Assembly: GCA_902760315.1 (NCBI GenBank)
Contig: CACWFV010000015.1
Location: 1 to 51,919, forward strand
DNA from: an uncultured Bacteroidales bacterium
GTDB lineage: Bacteria > Bacteroidota > Bacteroidia > Bacteroidales > Bacteroidaceae
DNA length: 51,919 bases
Direction of reading: 5' to 3'
Shown here: positions 9,166 through 18,187 of the stretch, one piece after another
Layout of the letters: every line of letters starts with the position of its first letter
How positions within the stretch are numbered: the stretch's first letter is position 1
Translations under genes and position numbers: made by a program
The notes under the pieces: generated by a model
Databases searched by the model: none
What the model saw: only the letters and a program-made list of their open reading frames with translations
What the model was told of the DNA's origin: nothing

Positions 9166-9197
9166 CAAAGATAATACATTATTATTATATTGCCAAA
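9166..9197 (-). promoter_or_regulatory. Promoter for the GH42-HTCS operon
   Basis: The minus strand has TATCTTTG (9166-9173) and TTTGGC (9192-9197) at a spacing usual for Bacteroidetes -7/-33 boxes. It lies 20 bp upstream of the ATG at 9143. Unlike the six plus-strand PUL promoters it has a -33 box, and no operator copy on its own strand. That is consistent with basal expression of the sensor, although the divergent operator at 9224 is close enough to influence it. Confidence 0.55.
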
Positions 9198-9223
9198 TGC
9201 TTTTATGGCTTTTCGTCCCGCTT

Positions 9224-9288
9224 GTTACAAATGAATAGCCATGCGTTACAGATGAAGATGCGGACGTGCGGGTAATACCTTACTTTTG
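9224..9288 (+). promoter_or_regulatory. HTCS operator 1 and promoter (GH63/37-like unit)
   Basis: GTTACAAATGAATAG at 9224 and GTTACAGATGAAGA at 9245 form direct repeats 21 bp apart. The -7 box TACTTTTG is at 9281-9288, 36 bp after the second repeat start. No -33 box is evident, as expected for an activator-dependent promoter. Confidence 0.8.
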
Positions 9289-9326
9289 CATCCGAGAATG
9301 AATAATAACTAAAACGATAAAAGACT

Positions 9327-10616
9327 ATGCAGAAAATGAAATTCAAGATTTGTTTGTTCGTGCTGCTGGCAGTGGCATCCGTAGCTCAGGGACAGTCGTT
9401 CCGCGACATTGAGGGACTGAAGGAGATGCGCCGTGATTTGCAGACGGAGGACTCGCTGATGCGCTTGGGCATCCTGAAGGACGAGGCCACGGGACTGCCT
9501 TACTTTACAGGCTACAGTTACAACGTGCTGTACGACTGGGACCAGTATTTCGAGGCCATCGTGCAGATTTACATGGGTTGGCCGTCGGAGTATATCAAAA
9601 ACGGCGTGCTGCTGTTCCTGCAGAACCAGCGCGAGGACGGCTTCATTGCCCGGTCGGTGCCCTCCAACCCGTCGCACGACAACGAGCACGTCAAGCCCTT
9701 CCTCTCGCAGATTGCCCTGCTGGCCGTGCAGGAGTATGGCGAGAAGAACTGGATTCTGGAGAAGAACACCTTTGAGCGACTGAAGAAATACTTAGACTAC
9801 TGGCTCGTGAATATGGACGAGGACGGCAACGGACTGAGCGAGTGGATGTCGGCACCGCATACGGGCATGGACAACCAGCACGAGCGGGCCGGATGGTGGC
9901 TCGACCGCTGTTCGGAGGGTGTTGACCTGAACTGCTACTTAGTGCGCGAGATGAAGGCGTTTGCCCGACTTGCCGAGATGGCGGGGAAGAAGAAGATGGC
10001 CGCAGAGTACCGCCAGAAGAGTGCCGAACTTGCCGAGCGCATCCGCACAATGCTGTGGGACGAGGAGGACGGTTTTTACTATGACCGCCGTCATACACCC
10101 GACTACTGGTTTGCCAAGAGTGCCGCCGTCGTTGCCGACGTGAACATCCAGAAGTGGAAGAAGAAGGACCTGATACCCGTTCGCTCAGTGGGAGCCTTTG
10201 CCGTGTTGTGGTCGGAGGTGGCCACGCCCGAACAGGCTGCCCGCATGGTGCGCGACTACTTGTTCAATCCCAAGGAGTTCTGGACGGGAGCCCCCGTTGC
10301 CGCCCTGTCGCGGTCGTGCCCGTGGTACACCACCACCAAGTATTCGTCGGACATCGGTTGCGGTTGGCGTGCCAATGCCTGGATTCCCACTAACTATATC
10401 ATCTATCACGGTCTGCGCTACTACGGCATGAAGGAGTACGCCTCGCTGCTTGCCCACTACACCACCAAACTGGTCCGTGAGAACGGCAACCGCGAGTACT
10501 ATAACTCCGAGACGGGCGAAGGCTGCGGTCTCGACCCCTTCTGGGGCTGGAGCCTGCTGGGACACTTCTGCGAGTTTGAGGATACACTGGAACAGGATAT
10601 TACGATAATCAGGTAA
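9327..10616 (+). CDS. Secreted (alpha/alpha)6 glycoside hydrolase, GH63/GH37-like
   Basis: A 429-residue secreted protein (signal peptide ending about VAQGQ). Family features are the WDQYF segment in YNVLYDWDQYFEAIVQIY, QREDGFIARSVPSNPSHDNEH, GNGLSEWMSAPHTGMDNQ (the place of the catalytic acid loop in clan GH-G), DEEDGFYYDR, and the C-terminal EYYNSETGEGCG with a following FWGWSLLGH. These match trehalase/GH63 C-terminal-type folds rather than any PUL xylosidase. The substrate is uncertain: alpha-glucosides or another alpha-linked decoration. It lies under operator 1; the GH78-like gene follows after 72 bp that contain a further -7 box. Confidence 0.75.
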   Translation: MQKMKFKICLFVLLAVASVAQGQSFRDIEGLKEMRRDLQTEDSLMRLGILKDEATGLPYFTGYSYNVLYDWDQYFEAIVQIYMGWPSEYIKNGVLLFLQNQREDGFIARSVPSNPSHDNEHVKPFLSQIALLAVQEYGEKNWILEKNTFERLKKYLDYWLVNMDEDGNGLSEWMSAPHTGMDNQHERAGWWLDRCSEGVDLNCYLVREMKAFARLAEMAGKKKMAAEYRQKSAELAERIRTMLWDEEDGFYYDRRHTPDYWFAKSAAVVADVNIQKWKKKDLIPVRSVGAFAVLWSEVATPEQAARMVRDYLFNPKEFWTGAPVAALSRSCPWYTTTKYSSDIGCGWRANAWIPTNYIIYHGLRYYGMKEYASLLAHYTTKLVRENGNREYYNSETGEGCGLDPFWGWSLLGHFCEFEDTLEQDITIIR

Positions 10617-10644
10617 TCCGGAGAGAGTGTGGGACTTTTTTTCG

Positions 10645-10652
10645 TACTTTTG
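10645..10652 (+). promoter_or_regulatory. Possible internal promoter before the GH78-like gene
   Basis: TACTTTTG matches TAnnTTTG, 37 bp upstream of the ATG at 10689. No GTTACA repeats occur at the operator spacing, so this promoter would lie outside the HTCS regulon. Confidence 0.45.
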
Positions 10653-10688
10653 CACTCAGCATACGAAGCTAATTAAAAACAGACCGAC

Positions 10689-12947
10689 ATGAGAAAGACT
10701 ATTCTACTGGCACTTGCCATACTTTGCCTGCCGATGGCTGGCGTTGCAAAGGGAGTGAAGGCGACGCGCGAGACTGCCCAATGGATTACGGCGAGCGACA
10801 CAACAGTCAATGACGTGAACACATGGCTGATGTTCCGCAAGGACATCAAGGTAAAGCGGGTACCCGTCAAGGTGATGGCACGCATAGCCGTGGACTCCAA
10901 GTACTGGCTATGGGTGAACGGACAGATGGTGGTCTTTGAGGGCGGCCTAAAGCGAGGTCCGAACCCAGAGGACACCTATTGCGACGAGGTGGACTTGGCT
11001 CCGCTTCTGAAGAAGGGCAAGAACCATGTGGCCGTGCTGGTGTGGTACTTCGGCAAGCATGGCTTTTCGCACAAGTCAAGCGGACAGTCGGGACTGTTCT
11101 TCGACGCTCCCTCAATTGGTTTGCACAGCGACAAAACTTGGCTATCCATGAAGCACCCCGCCTACAGCATTGCCACGGGCGAACAGCCTAACTTCCGTCT
11201 GCCGGAGTCAAGCCTGTGCTATGATATGCGCAAGGATCCAGGCAGTTGGCAGACTTTGCCAATTCATAATTTTCAGTTCTCCAAGGAACTTGGCGCTGAA
11301 GGCTGCACGCCGTGGAACCATCTTGTACCCCGTCCGACACCTTTCTGGCGAGACTACGGCGTTAAGACCGTGGCGTTCACCAAGACAGAGACCGACTCGA
11401 CCGTTACCTACGAGGCCGTGCTGCCCTACAACATGCAGATGACACCCGTTGTGGAACTGACCGACGAGGGCGACGGCGGCACACGCATCAACATCGAGAC
11501 CGACCACTACATGGGAGGCGGACAAGTGGACATCCGTGCGCAGCTGGTCACGAGGGCTGGCCGTCAACAGTATGAGTCGCTGGGTTGGTTCAATGGCGAG
11601 CGGCTCTACATCCATTGCCCGAACAAGCACATCACGCTCCACTCCTTAGGCTATCGCGAGACAGGCTACGACACCGATGCCGAGGGCACTTTTACTTGCG
11701 ATGACGATTTCATCAACCGATTCTGGCAGAAAGCCTCACGTACCCTTTATGTAAACATGCGCGACACCTACTTCGACTGCCCCGACCGCGAGCGGGCGCA
11801 GTGGTGGGGCGATGCCACGGTGCTCATGGGCGAGAGCTTCTACACCTATTCCACCTCGGCACACCACCTGATGCGCAAGGCAATCCGCGAACTGTGCGAC
11901 TGGCAGCGCGACGACAACACCCTCTTTGCCCCCATCCCCGCAGGAAACTATGGCGACGAACTGCCCGCACAGATGCTGACCAGCGTGGGAGAGTACGGCT
12001 TCTGGCAGTACTTCATGCACACTGCCGACACCGCCACCATCCGCTATGCCTATCCCCACGTGCGCCGCTACCTCAGCGTGTGGCAGCAGGACTCCACGGG
12101 ACTGACCATCGAACGCAAGGGGGGCTGGCAGTGGGGCGACTGGGGCAAGCACAAGGACATGCGCCTCTTGCAAGCCGGCTGGCACTACATGGCACTGACT
12201 GCTGCCTCGAAGATGGCACGGCTCTTAGGAAATGAAGCCGATGCCGCCGACTACGATGCAAAGGCATTCCGCGTGAAAGAAGGCTACAACCGTTGCTGGA
12301 CGGGCACCGCATATCACAGTATCGAGAACAAGGACAACCTCGACGACGACCGCGTACAGGCTCTTGCCGTCATCAGCGGCATTGCCTCGAAGGACAAGTA
12401 CGAGGCCATCAGCGAGGTGTTCCATCAACAATGGCATGCCAGTGCCTACATGGAGCGCTACGTCATGGAGGCACTCATCATCATGGGACAGACCGACTTC
12501 GCCTTCGAGCGCATGAAGAAACGCTATGAGCGCATGGTCAACGACCCCACGTCGAGCACCCTCTTCGAGGACTGGGTCAAAGGCGGTGCAGGCGGCGGCT
12601 CTACTAATCACGCTTGGAGCGGCGGGCCGCAGACGGTCATCGCACAGTACATCCTTGGAATCCGTCCCACCATAGCTGGCTGGAAAGAGGTTGCTATCCA
12701 TCCCGCTGTCAGTCCTCTGCACGAGGCTGCCATCACTATACCAACCATCCACGGCACTCTGTCGTATAGTTTCAAGGATGACGGTACCACCTATCGTGGC
12801 ACCGTCACCGTGCCCGAAGGCATGCAAGTCCGCTTCACCGCCCCTGAAGGCTATACGATGCAAAACGGAAGCGAACAGATATTAAGATCTGGCAGACATG
12901 AACTGAATTGCATTATGTCTGCCTGCCATCGTGTTACAAATGAATAG
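10689..12947 (+). CDS. Secreted GH78-like alpha-L-rhamnosidase family enzyme
   Basis: A 752-residue secreted protein. A signal peptide (MRKTILLALAILCLPMAGVAKG) is followed by N-terminal beta-sandwich domains (YWLWVNGQMVVFEGG type, residues about 25-300). The (alpha/alpha)6 catalytic barrel follows, with the family signature FDCPDRERAQWWGDA at about 364-378, including the acidic residue of the PDRER motif, and a C-terminal beta domain. It lacks the extra N-terminal modules of longer GH78 enzymes. Rhamnose specificity is not certain; GH78 relatives with other activities exist. The last codons (RVTNE and TAG) are written in the first repeat of operator 2, so the tail after about residue 735 may be non-functional. 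It follows the GH63/37-like gene by 72 bp. Confidence 0.8.
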   Translation: MRKTILLALAILCLPMAGVAKGVKATRETAQWITASDTTVNDVNTWLMFRKDIKVKRVPVKVMARIAVDSKYWLWVNGQMVVFEGGLKRGPNPEDTYCDEVDLAPLLKKGKNHVAVLVWYFGKHGFSHKSSGQSGLFFDAPSIGLHSDKTWLSMKHPAYSIATGEQPNFRLPESSLCYDMRKDPGSWQTLPIHNFQFSKELGAEGCTPWNHLVPRPTPFWRDYGVKTVAFTKTETDSTVTYEAVLPYNMQMTPVVELTDEGDGGTRINIETDHYMGGGQVDIRAQLVTRAGRQQYESLGWFNGERLYIHCPNKHITLHSLGYRETGYDTDAEGTFTCDDDFINRFWQKASRTLYVNMRDTYFDCPDRERAQWWGDATVLMGESFYTYSTSAHHLMRKAIRELCDWQRDDNTLFAPIPAGNYGDELPAQMLTSVGEYGFWQYFMHTADTATIRYAYPHVRRYLSVWQQDSTGLTIERKGGWQWGDWGKHKDMRLLQAGWHYMALTAASKMARLLGNEADAADYDAKAFRVKEGYNRCWTGTAYHSIENKDNLDDDRVQALAVISGIASKDKYEAISEVFHQQWHASAYMERYVMEALIIMGQTDFAFERMKKRYERMVNDPTSSTLFEDWVKGGAGGGSTNHAWSGGPQTVIAQYILGIRPTIAGWKEVAIHPAVSPLHEAAITIPTIHGTLSYSFKDDGTTYRGTVTVPEGMQVRFTAPEGYTMQNGSEQILRSGRHELNCIMSACHRVTNE

Positions 12948-12997
12948 CCATGCGTTACGGATGGAGAGGGTAGTGAGCGGGAAATGCGTTACTTTTG
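12933..12997 (+). promoter_or_regulatory. HTCS operator 2 and promoter (GH2 unit)
   Basis: GTTACAAATGAATAG at 12933 and GTTACGGATG at 12954 (21 bp apart); -7 box TACTTTTG at 12990-12997 (36 bp). The first repeat overlaps the end of the GH78-like gene and supplies its TAG stop. Confidence 0.8.
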
Positions 12998-13018
12998 CAG
13001 TAGAATCATAAAAAGCGA

Positions 13019-15466
13019 ATGACAGGTATGAAACTGAGACAAATGATGATTGTGGCGGTAGCCTGCTTGATGGCAGGCACGACCAGTGCACAGAGTGTGA
13101 GAGAGACTATACGGTTGGACGAGGGATGGAAGTTTGCGCTGGGTAATGCTTCTGACCCTGCCAAGGATTTCGGTTGCGGCACGGAGTATTTCAACTATCT
13201 GACCAAGGCTAACTCGCTGCACAACGAGGGACCTTACAGCAAGAAGTTTGACGACTCGGCTTGGGAGGAGGTGCGCGTGCCTCACGACTGGGTGACGACA
13301 CTGCCCTACGCCCGCGAGGCCAGTCACTCGCATGGCTACAAGACCGTAGGCTATAAATATCCTGAGACCAGCGTTGGCTGGTACAGGAAGACTATCAGCA
13401 TCCCGGAGTCCGAATTGGGCAAGCACCTGCTGTTGCAGTTCGACGGCATCTTCCGCGATGCCCGCGTGTGGTTCAACGGCTACTACATGGGTACGGAGCC
13501 AAGCGGCTATGCCACGCAGGTGTATGACGTGACGGAGTATGTGAACTACGGCGGCGACAACCTCATCTGTGTGCGGGCCGACGCGACGTTGGAGGAGGGC
13601 TGGTTCTACGAGGGAGCCGGTATCTACCGTGACGCATGGCTCGTGAAGACCGCCGCCGTCAGTGTGGCCCCCTTCGGCACGTTTGTCTATGCTGACCTGA
13701 AAGCGCCTTACGACCAGGCCACCATCCACGTGGAGACAGAAGTGAACAACCACTCGCTGACCACCCAGCAATGTGAGGTCAGCCACCGCCTGCTCGATGC
13801 CGACGGTGGAGAGGTCGCAAAGACCTCTCCCACACGACTTACCCTGAAAGCGAAGCAAACGCTGAAGATTCAAGATTCAAGTTTCAAGATTCAAGGTCCG
13901 CATCTGTGGAGCACCACCGACCCTTATTTATATAAGGTAGAGACCACCGTGAAGGTGGACGGTCAGGTGACTGACATCTACGAGACCACTACGGGCATCC
14001 GCGACATCGCCTTCACTGCCGACCATGGTTTCCTGCTCAACGGCCAACCGCTGAAACTGAAGGGCGTGAACATGCACCAGGACCATGCCGGTGTTGGCTC
14101 GGCTATCCCCGAGGCCCTGTTGGAGTGGCGCATCAAGGAACTGAAAAAGTTTGGCTGCAACGCCTACCGTTCGTCGCACAACCCCATGACACCCGTGTTG
14201 CTCGACATCTGCGACCGAGAGGGCATTCTGGTGATTGACGAGAACCGTCTCTCAGGCATCAACAGCGAGCACCTGCGCCTGTTGGAGAATATGATACGCC
14301 GTGACCGCAACCACCCCAGCGTCATCCTCTGGAGCGACGGCAACGAGGAGTGGGGCATGGAGAACGCCGTGGAGGGTCGCCGTGTGGCCGAGGCAATGCG
14401 TGAGTACACCCGTCTGCTCGACCCCACACGTCCCTCGACGATGGCGAATGCCGGCGGCTGGGAGATGGTGAAGGGTCTCGACGTGGTGGGCATCAACTAC
14501 ATCGTGCAGAACAAGGTGGACGACCGCAAGAAGTACAACCCCACGTGGAAGTTCGTAGGCACGGAGGAAACCTCCGGCTGCGGCACGCGTGGCATCTACT
14601 ATAACAGTCCTGAGCAGCCCGGCCACATGCCTGCCATCAACCGCGTCTATGAAGCAAACAGCGTTGAGAACGTCATCGAGCGTGGCTGGCAGTTCTATGC
14701 CGACCGCGACTGGGAGGCGGGTCTGTTCTACTGGACGGGCTTCGACTACCGTGGCGAGCCTAACCCGCTGGTGTACCCTGCCCACGAGTCGGAGTTTGGC
14801 ATCCTGGACTACTGCGGCTTCTGGAAGGATGAAGCGTGGTATCTGAAGGCATGGTGGACCGACGAACCCGTGCTGCACCTGCTGCCCCACTGGAACCTGA
14901 CGGGTCACGAGGGCGAGGAGGTTGACATCTGGGCCTACAGCAACTGCGACGAGGTGGAACTGACGGTGAACGGCAAACACCTCGGTCGTCAGCAGATGCC
15001 GAAGAACGGCCACCTGAAGTGGCGCGCCGTCTATCAGCCCGGCAAGGTCGTTGCCACAGGTTATAAGAACGGCAAGCGCATCCTCACCGAGACTATCGAG
15101 ACCACCAAACCCGCCTCAAAACTCGTGCTGAAGACCGACCGCCAGACCATCGCTGCCGACGGGCGCGACGTGGCCGTAGTGACCGTCGAGGTGCAAGACC
15201 AGAAGGGACGTATTGTTCCCGATGCCTGCCCGATGCTGACCTTCCGCTTGGAGGGCGATGGCCGCATCCTCGGCGTGGGCAATGGCGACCCGTCCTACCT
15301 CGGTGCCGACCACCCGAAGGACAAGGACTGCCACGCTTTCAGCATCCCCGCCTTCAACGGTCTGGCACAGGTCATCGTCCAGAGCAGCAAGACAACAGGC
15401 TCGCTCCAACTGACAGCCACTTCCGATGGTCTGAAGGAGAATTTCCTGACCATTTCGGCACAATAA
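13019..15466 (+). CDS. Secreted GH2 beta-galactosidase-like enzyme
   Basis: An 815-residue secreted enzyme (signal peptide about 1-25, ending TSAQ; an alternative start is the ATG at 13028). It has an N-terminal sugar-binding jelly roll (EVRVPHDWV ... GYKYPETSVGWYRKTI), an immunoglobulin-like domain, a (beta/alpha)8 barrel with acid/base Glu443 in SDGNEEWG and nucleophile Glu516 in VGTEETSG, and a C-terminal DUF4982-type domain plus an Ig-like domain. The length and order match PUL GH2 beta-galactosidases. Between the jelly roll and barrel a short repeat (13865-13896) adds about 10 residues (LKIQDSSFKIQGP). It is the sole gene under operator 2. Beta-galactose removal from side chains is inferred; the family also includes mannosidases and glucuronidases. 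Confidence 0.88.
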   Translation: MTGMKLRQMMIVAVACLMAGTTSAQSVRETIRLDEGWKFALGNASDPAKDFGCGTEYFNYLTKANSLHNEGPYSKKFDDSAWEEVRVPHDWVTTLPYAREASHSHGYKTVGYKYPETSVGWYRKTISIPESELGKHLLLQFDGIFRDARVWFNGYYMGTEPSGYATQVYDVTEYVNYGGDNLICVRADATLEEGWFYEGAGIYRDAWLVKTAAVSVAPFGTFVYADLKAPYDQATIHVETEVNNHSLTTQQCEVSHRLLDADGGEVAKTSPTRLTLKAKQTLKIQDSSFKIQGPHLWSTTDPYLYKVETTVKVDGQVTDIYETTTGIRDIAFTADHGFLLNGQPLKLKGVNMHQDHAGVGSAIPEALLEWRIKELKKFGCNAYRSSHNPMTPVLLDICDREGILVIDENRLSGINSEHLRLLENMIRRDRNHPSVILWSDGNEEWGMENAVEGRRVAEAMREYTRLLDPTRPSTMANAGGWEMVKGLDVVGINYIVQNKVDDRKKYNPTWKFVGTEETSGCGTRGIYYNSPEQPGHMPAINRVYEANSVENVIERGWQFYADRDWEAGLFYWTGFDYRGEPNPLVYPAHESEFGILDYCGFWKDEAWYLKAWWTDEPVLHLLPHWNLTGHEGEEVDIWAYSNCDEVELTVNGKHLGRQQMPKNGHLKWRAVYQPGKVVATGYKNGKRILTETIETTKPASKLVLKTDRQTIAADGRDVAVVTVEVQDQKGRIVPDACPMLTFRLEGDGRILGVGNGDPSYLGADHPKDKDCHAFSIPAFNGLAQVIVQSSKTTGSLQLTATSDGLKENFLTISAQ
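13865..13896 (+). repeat. Short AAGATTCAAG-type tandem repeat inside the GH2 gene
   Basis: Three to four near-identical 7-10 bp units in frame, encoding KIQDSSFKIQ at a domain boundary. It is one of several similar simple repeats in this window. Confidence 0.65.
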
Positions 15467-15474
15467 TCGGGGTT

Positions 15475-15539
15475 GTTACAAATGAATAGCCTCGCGTTAC
15501 AAATGAATACGTCTGTATACGCAGAAATGGCGAACTTTG
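15475..15539 (+). promoter_or_regulatory. HTCS operator 3 and promoter
   Basis: GTTACAAATGAATAG at 15475 and GTTACAAATGAATA at 15496, 21 bp apart and the best-conserved pair with operator 6. The box at 15532-15539 is GAACTTTG, one mismatch from TAnnTTTG, at the same 36-bp spacing. Confidence 0.78.
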
Positions 15540-15591
15540 CAAGCAGAAAGAATCTAAAAAGAGAAACGTATAACCTCAAAACAGTAAGATT

Positions 15592-16590
15592 ATGAAGAAG
15601 ATTTTTACGCTTATTGCAGCAGCTTTCATGACGCTTAGTATACAGGCTGCAAGTGACTTAACCCTCAATGCTTCTGAAACAGTAGCATTCAGCGACTGGG
15701 GCTTCGACAACTCTGGTGCCCCCACGCTTGTCTTCGGCAACTGGTCGGCCGGTGGCGGCTGGCAGTTTGAAACAGCCCTCAGCCAAGACGACTATTGCGG
15801 TGTGGACATCGCTTTCAATGCTACCACCGAGACCCACGTCACCTTCTTTATCGACTACGAGGGTGGTGCTGAGCAAAGCATCGACGTACCCACGGGCAGC
15901 ACCAGCATCAAGACCGACTTTGCCTTCACTGGCGGCATCACTAAGATAGGCTTCAAGTATGGCGACTGGGAGGCTACTGCCAACGAGAACGGTTGCAGCA
16001 TCACCATCACCAGTGCCGTAGTGAAAGCCAACAGCACGGGCGAGGTTGTTGAACTGCCGTTTGCCGGCCTGAGCGATTCTGCTACCAATTCTGAGACCGG
16101 TGCCGTGGTTTACACCAAGGATGCCGACACTCAGACCATCACCCTCAACAATTACACCTGGGCCTGCTACTGGTCGTTCGACCCCGCCATCCTCAGCGAC
16201 GACTACGAGAAGATCATCGTCACCTTTGCCGAGGCCGTTCCCGTCAGCGGTCTGACCATCAATGCCGAAGTGACAGAGGATGCCAGCTGGTGCGGCACTG
16301 CCATCGGTAGCGTCACCAAGGATGCCACCAAGGCCACGGCCTACTTCAGTGCCCTGCCTGGAGCCAGCATCACCCGCGTAGGTTTCTTCCTCGACTGGCA
16401 AGCCGCCAGCGCCACCCTGAAGATTGCCAAGGCTGAACTGGTGAAGAAGCCCGGTTCTGACACAGGCATCAGCACAGTGACTACTACACAGAAGGAAAAT
16501 GAATCTATATACAACCTCAATGGACAGCGTGTAGATACCCCTGTGAAGGGCATTAACATCATTCATGGCAAAAAGATAATAGTAAAGTAA
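15592..16590 (+). CDS. Secreted protein with two binding-type beta domains and a C-terminal tail domain
   Basis: A 332-residue exported protein without recognisable catalytic residues. After the signal peptide (to about AASDL) come two roughly 130-residue beta-rich segments of the kind also seen at the N-terminus of the GH43-GH5 protein; both contain W and Y-rich strands (SDWGFDNS, FGNWSAGGGW, YTWACYWSF) suited to stacking on sugars. The last 25 residues, IYNLNGQRVD ... KKIIVK, match the tail shared by other secreted proteins in this PUL and probably direct sorting or anchoring. It is the only gene under operator 3 and is closed by a terminator. Surface glycan binding is inferred from context, not from a recognised family. 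Confidence 0.7.
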   Translation: MKKIFTLIAAAFMTLSIQAASDLTLNASETVAFSDWGFDNSGAPTLVFGNWSAGGGWQFETALSQDDYCGVDIAFNATTETHVTFFIDYEGGAEQSIDVPTGSTSIKTDFAFTGGITKIGFKYGDWEATANENGCSITITSAVVKANSTGEVVELPFAGLSDSATNSETGAVVYTKDADTQTITLNNYTWACYWSFDPAILSDDYEKIIVTFAEAVPVSGLTINAEVTEDASWCGTAIGSVTKDATKATAYFSALPGASITRVGFFLDWQAASATLKIAKAELVKKPGSDTGISTVTTTQKENESIYNLNGQRVDTPVKGINIIHGKKIIVK

Positions 16591-16630
16591 GGTTAGTTAT
16601 TAGTAGTTTTATTAGTTATTCAAAAAAGGG

Positions 16631-16667
16631 GAAGCGCACCGTGCGAGGTGTGCTTCTCTATGTTTTT
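16631..16667 (+). terminator. Rho-independent terminator
   Basis: GAAGCGCAC and GTGTGCTTC arms (one G-U pair, 9 bp) followed by TCTATGTTTTT, about 40 bp after the gene ending at 16590. Confidence 0.8.
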
Positions 16668-16694
16668 GCTATCATCCGCTTTCTCCCTCGCCAT

Positions 16695-16759
16695 GTTACA
16701 AATGAATAGTCTCGCGTTACACCTTAATATGTGCGTTTATGGGAATTGCCGTACCTTTG
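16695..16759 (+). promoter_or_regulatory. HTCS operator 4 and promoter
   Basis: GTTACAAATGAATAG at 16695 and GTTACACCTTAATA at 16716 (21 bp); -7 box TACCTTTG at 16752-16759 (36 bp). The second half-site is the most diverged of the set. Confidence 0.8.
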
Positions 16760-16821
16760 CATACACAATTGGACAAGAAACCGACAATTATTCATATTAT
16801 TAACATAAAACAATAACAACA

Positions 16822-18171
16822 ATGAAACGAAAAATTTTACTTTTAATGATGACCGCCCTGCTCTCAGTGGGAGCGTGGGCAGAGAATGTTTGGACAGGAG
16901 AAGTTACACCTGGGTGGTATCAAGGTGATGGAGATGCAGGCGAATGTAATCATTACGGCGTAGTTGGTTTCACCGCAAACAGGAGATTAATGAGGGGTGA
17001 CTATATTGTGGTCACTGCGACAACTTCAAATAAATGGTATAATGAGATAAAAGTTTGTAAGGTTAAGGACGGTGGTTACTGGGCAGGAGATGTTTTGGCA
17101 ACAGTTTCAAATTACGATTTCGAATCGAATAGCAGCAAACTCTACATTCCAGTAAGTGACGATATAGTCAGTGCATTGAATAGTGAAACAGCACCTCAAT
17201 ACACGCTCTATTTTGACGGGTATAACTACACGATGACTTCCGTCGATGTTGAGTATAATCGAGGAAAGGCAAACCTCTATTATAACGAATCAGGAAAAAG
17301 TCTGGAATACTACGGAGGCCAGCTACTTGCTCCTAGTTTATTTGCCGTTGCCAGTGTAGGCGACATTGTGACTATAGACGTCACCAGTGCTACAGATTGG
17401 GGAAATGTCTCAATATATAACAAATGTCCAAAATCTGTTTGGAACGGAACAGAAATGGTTGATCCTGAAGGTTTGACAAAACTAACTACGCTTAACGTTG
17501 ACCCTGCCAATGCGCCAACGACGGTAAGTCTTGTACTGACTGAGGAACTTTTGGCTAATGCCATAGTGAATGGACTCTCCTTAGGTGATGGTAACTACAC
17601 ATTTACATCGGTCGATTTGCTATATACCCCCACCGTCACCATCGGCTCAGCAGGCTACGCCACACTCGGCTATGCAGCAGCCCTCGACCTGACAGGCATT
17701 GAAGCCTATACGGCTGCCGTCAGTGGTGATAAGGTGGTGCTGACCAGCGTCAAGGACAAGAAGATTCCTGCTGGTACGGGTATCATCCTGAAAGGCTCCG
17801 ACGGCGTGACCATTCCGCTGACCACAGAGGCTACCGACGAGATTATGGGCAACGAGCTGCTGGTGAGCGACGGCACGGTGACGGGCGACGGCAGCACCAT
17901 CTACGTGCTGGCTAACGGCTCGAACGATGTGGGCTTCTACCTGCTGCAGAGTGGCGATAAAGTTCCCGCAGGCAAGGCTTATCTGAGTGTTTCTGCCGGT
18001 GCACGTCCGTTCATCGGCTTCGGTAATGACAACGAGACAACAGGCATCCAAACGGTAGCCAACAGTCAACAGCCAACAGCTAACAGCTACTACGACTTGC
18101 AGGGTCGTCGTGTGGCTCAGTCCATAAAGGGACTTTATATTCTGAATAAAAAAAAGGTAATCATCAAATAA
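16822..18171 (+). CDS. Secreted multidomain surface protein of unknown function
   Basis: A 449-residue exported protein (signal peptide MKRKILLLMMTALLSVGAWA). Residues about 21-270 hold two related 120-residue beta domains, each ending in a similar strand (YTMTSVDVEY and YTFTSVDLLY). Residues about 272-400 form the widespread Bacteroidetes module starting TVTIGSAGYATLGYAAALD. A QTVANSQQPTANS linker follows, encoded by a short tandem repeat (18057-18087), then the sorting-like tail YYDLQGRRVAQS ... KKVIIK. The first two thirds of the gene is clearly AT-richer than the last third, suggesting a recombined N-terminus. No catalytic motif is seen. It is under operator 4 with the small gene at 18188. 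Confidence 0.7.
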   Translation: MKRKILLLMMTALLSVGAWAENVWTGEVTPGWYQGDGDAGECNHYGVVGFTANRRLMRGDYIVVTATTSNKWYNEIKVCKVKDGGYWAGDVLATVSNYDFESNSSKLYIPVSDDIVSALNSETAPQYTLYFDGYNYTMTSVDVEYNRGKANLYYNESGKSLEYYGGQLLAPSLFAVASVGDIVTIDVTSATDWGNVSIYNKCPKSVWNGTEMVDPEGLTKLTTLNVDPANAPTTVSLVLTEELLANAIVNGLSLGDGNYTFTSVDLLYTPTVTIGSAGYATLGYAAALDLTGIEAYTAAVSGDKVVLTSVKDKKIPAGTGIILKGSDGVTIPLTTEATDEIMGNELLVSDGTVTGDGSTIYVLANGSNDVGFYLLQSGDKVPAGKAYLSVSAGARPFIGFGNDNETTGIQTVANSQQPTANSYYDLQGRRVAQSIKGLYILNKKKVIIK

Positions 18172-18187
18172 TAGGAGGACAACAGAA

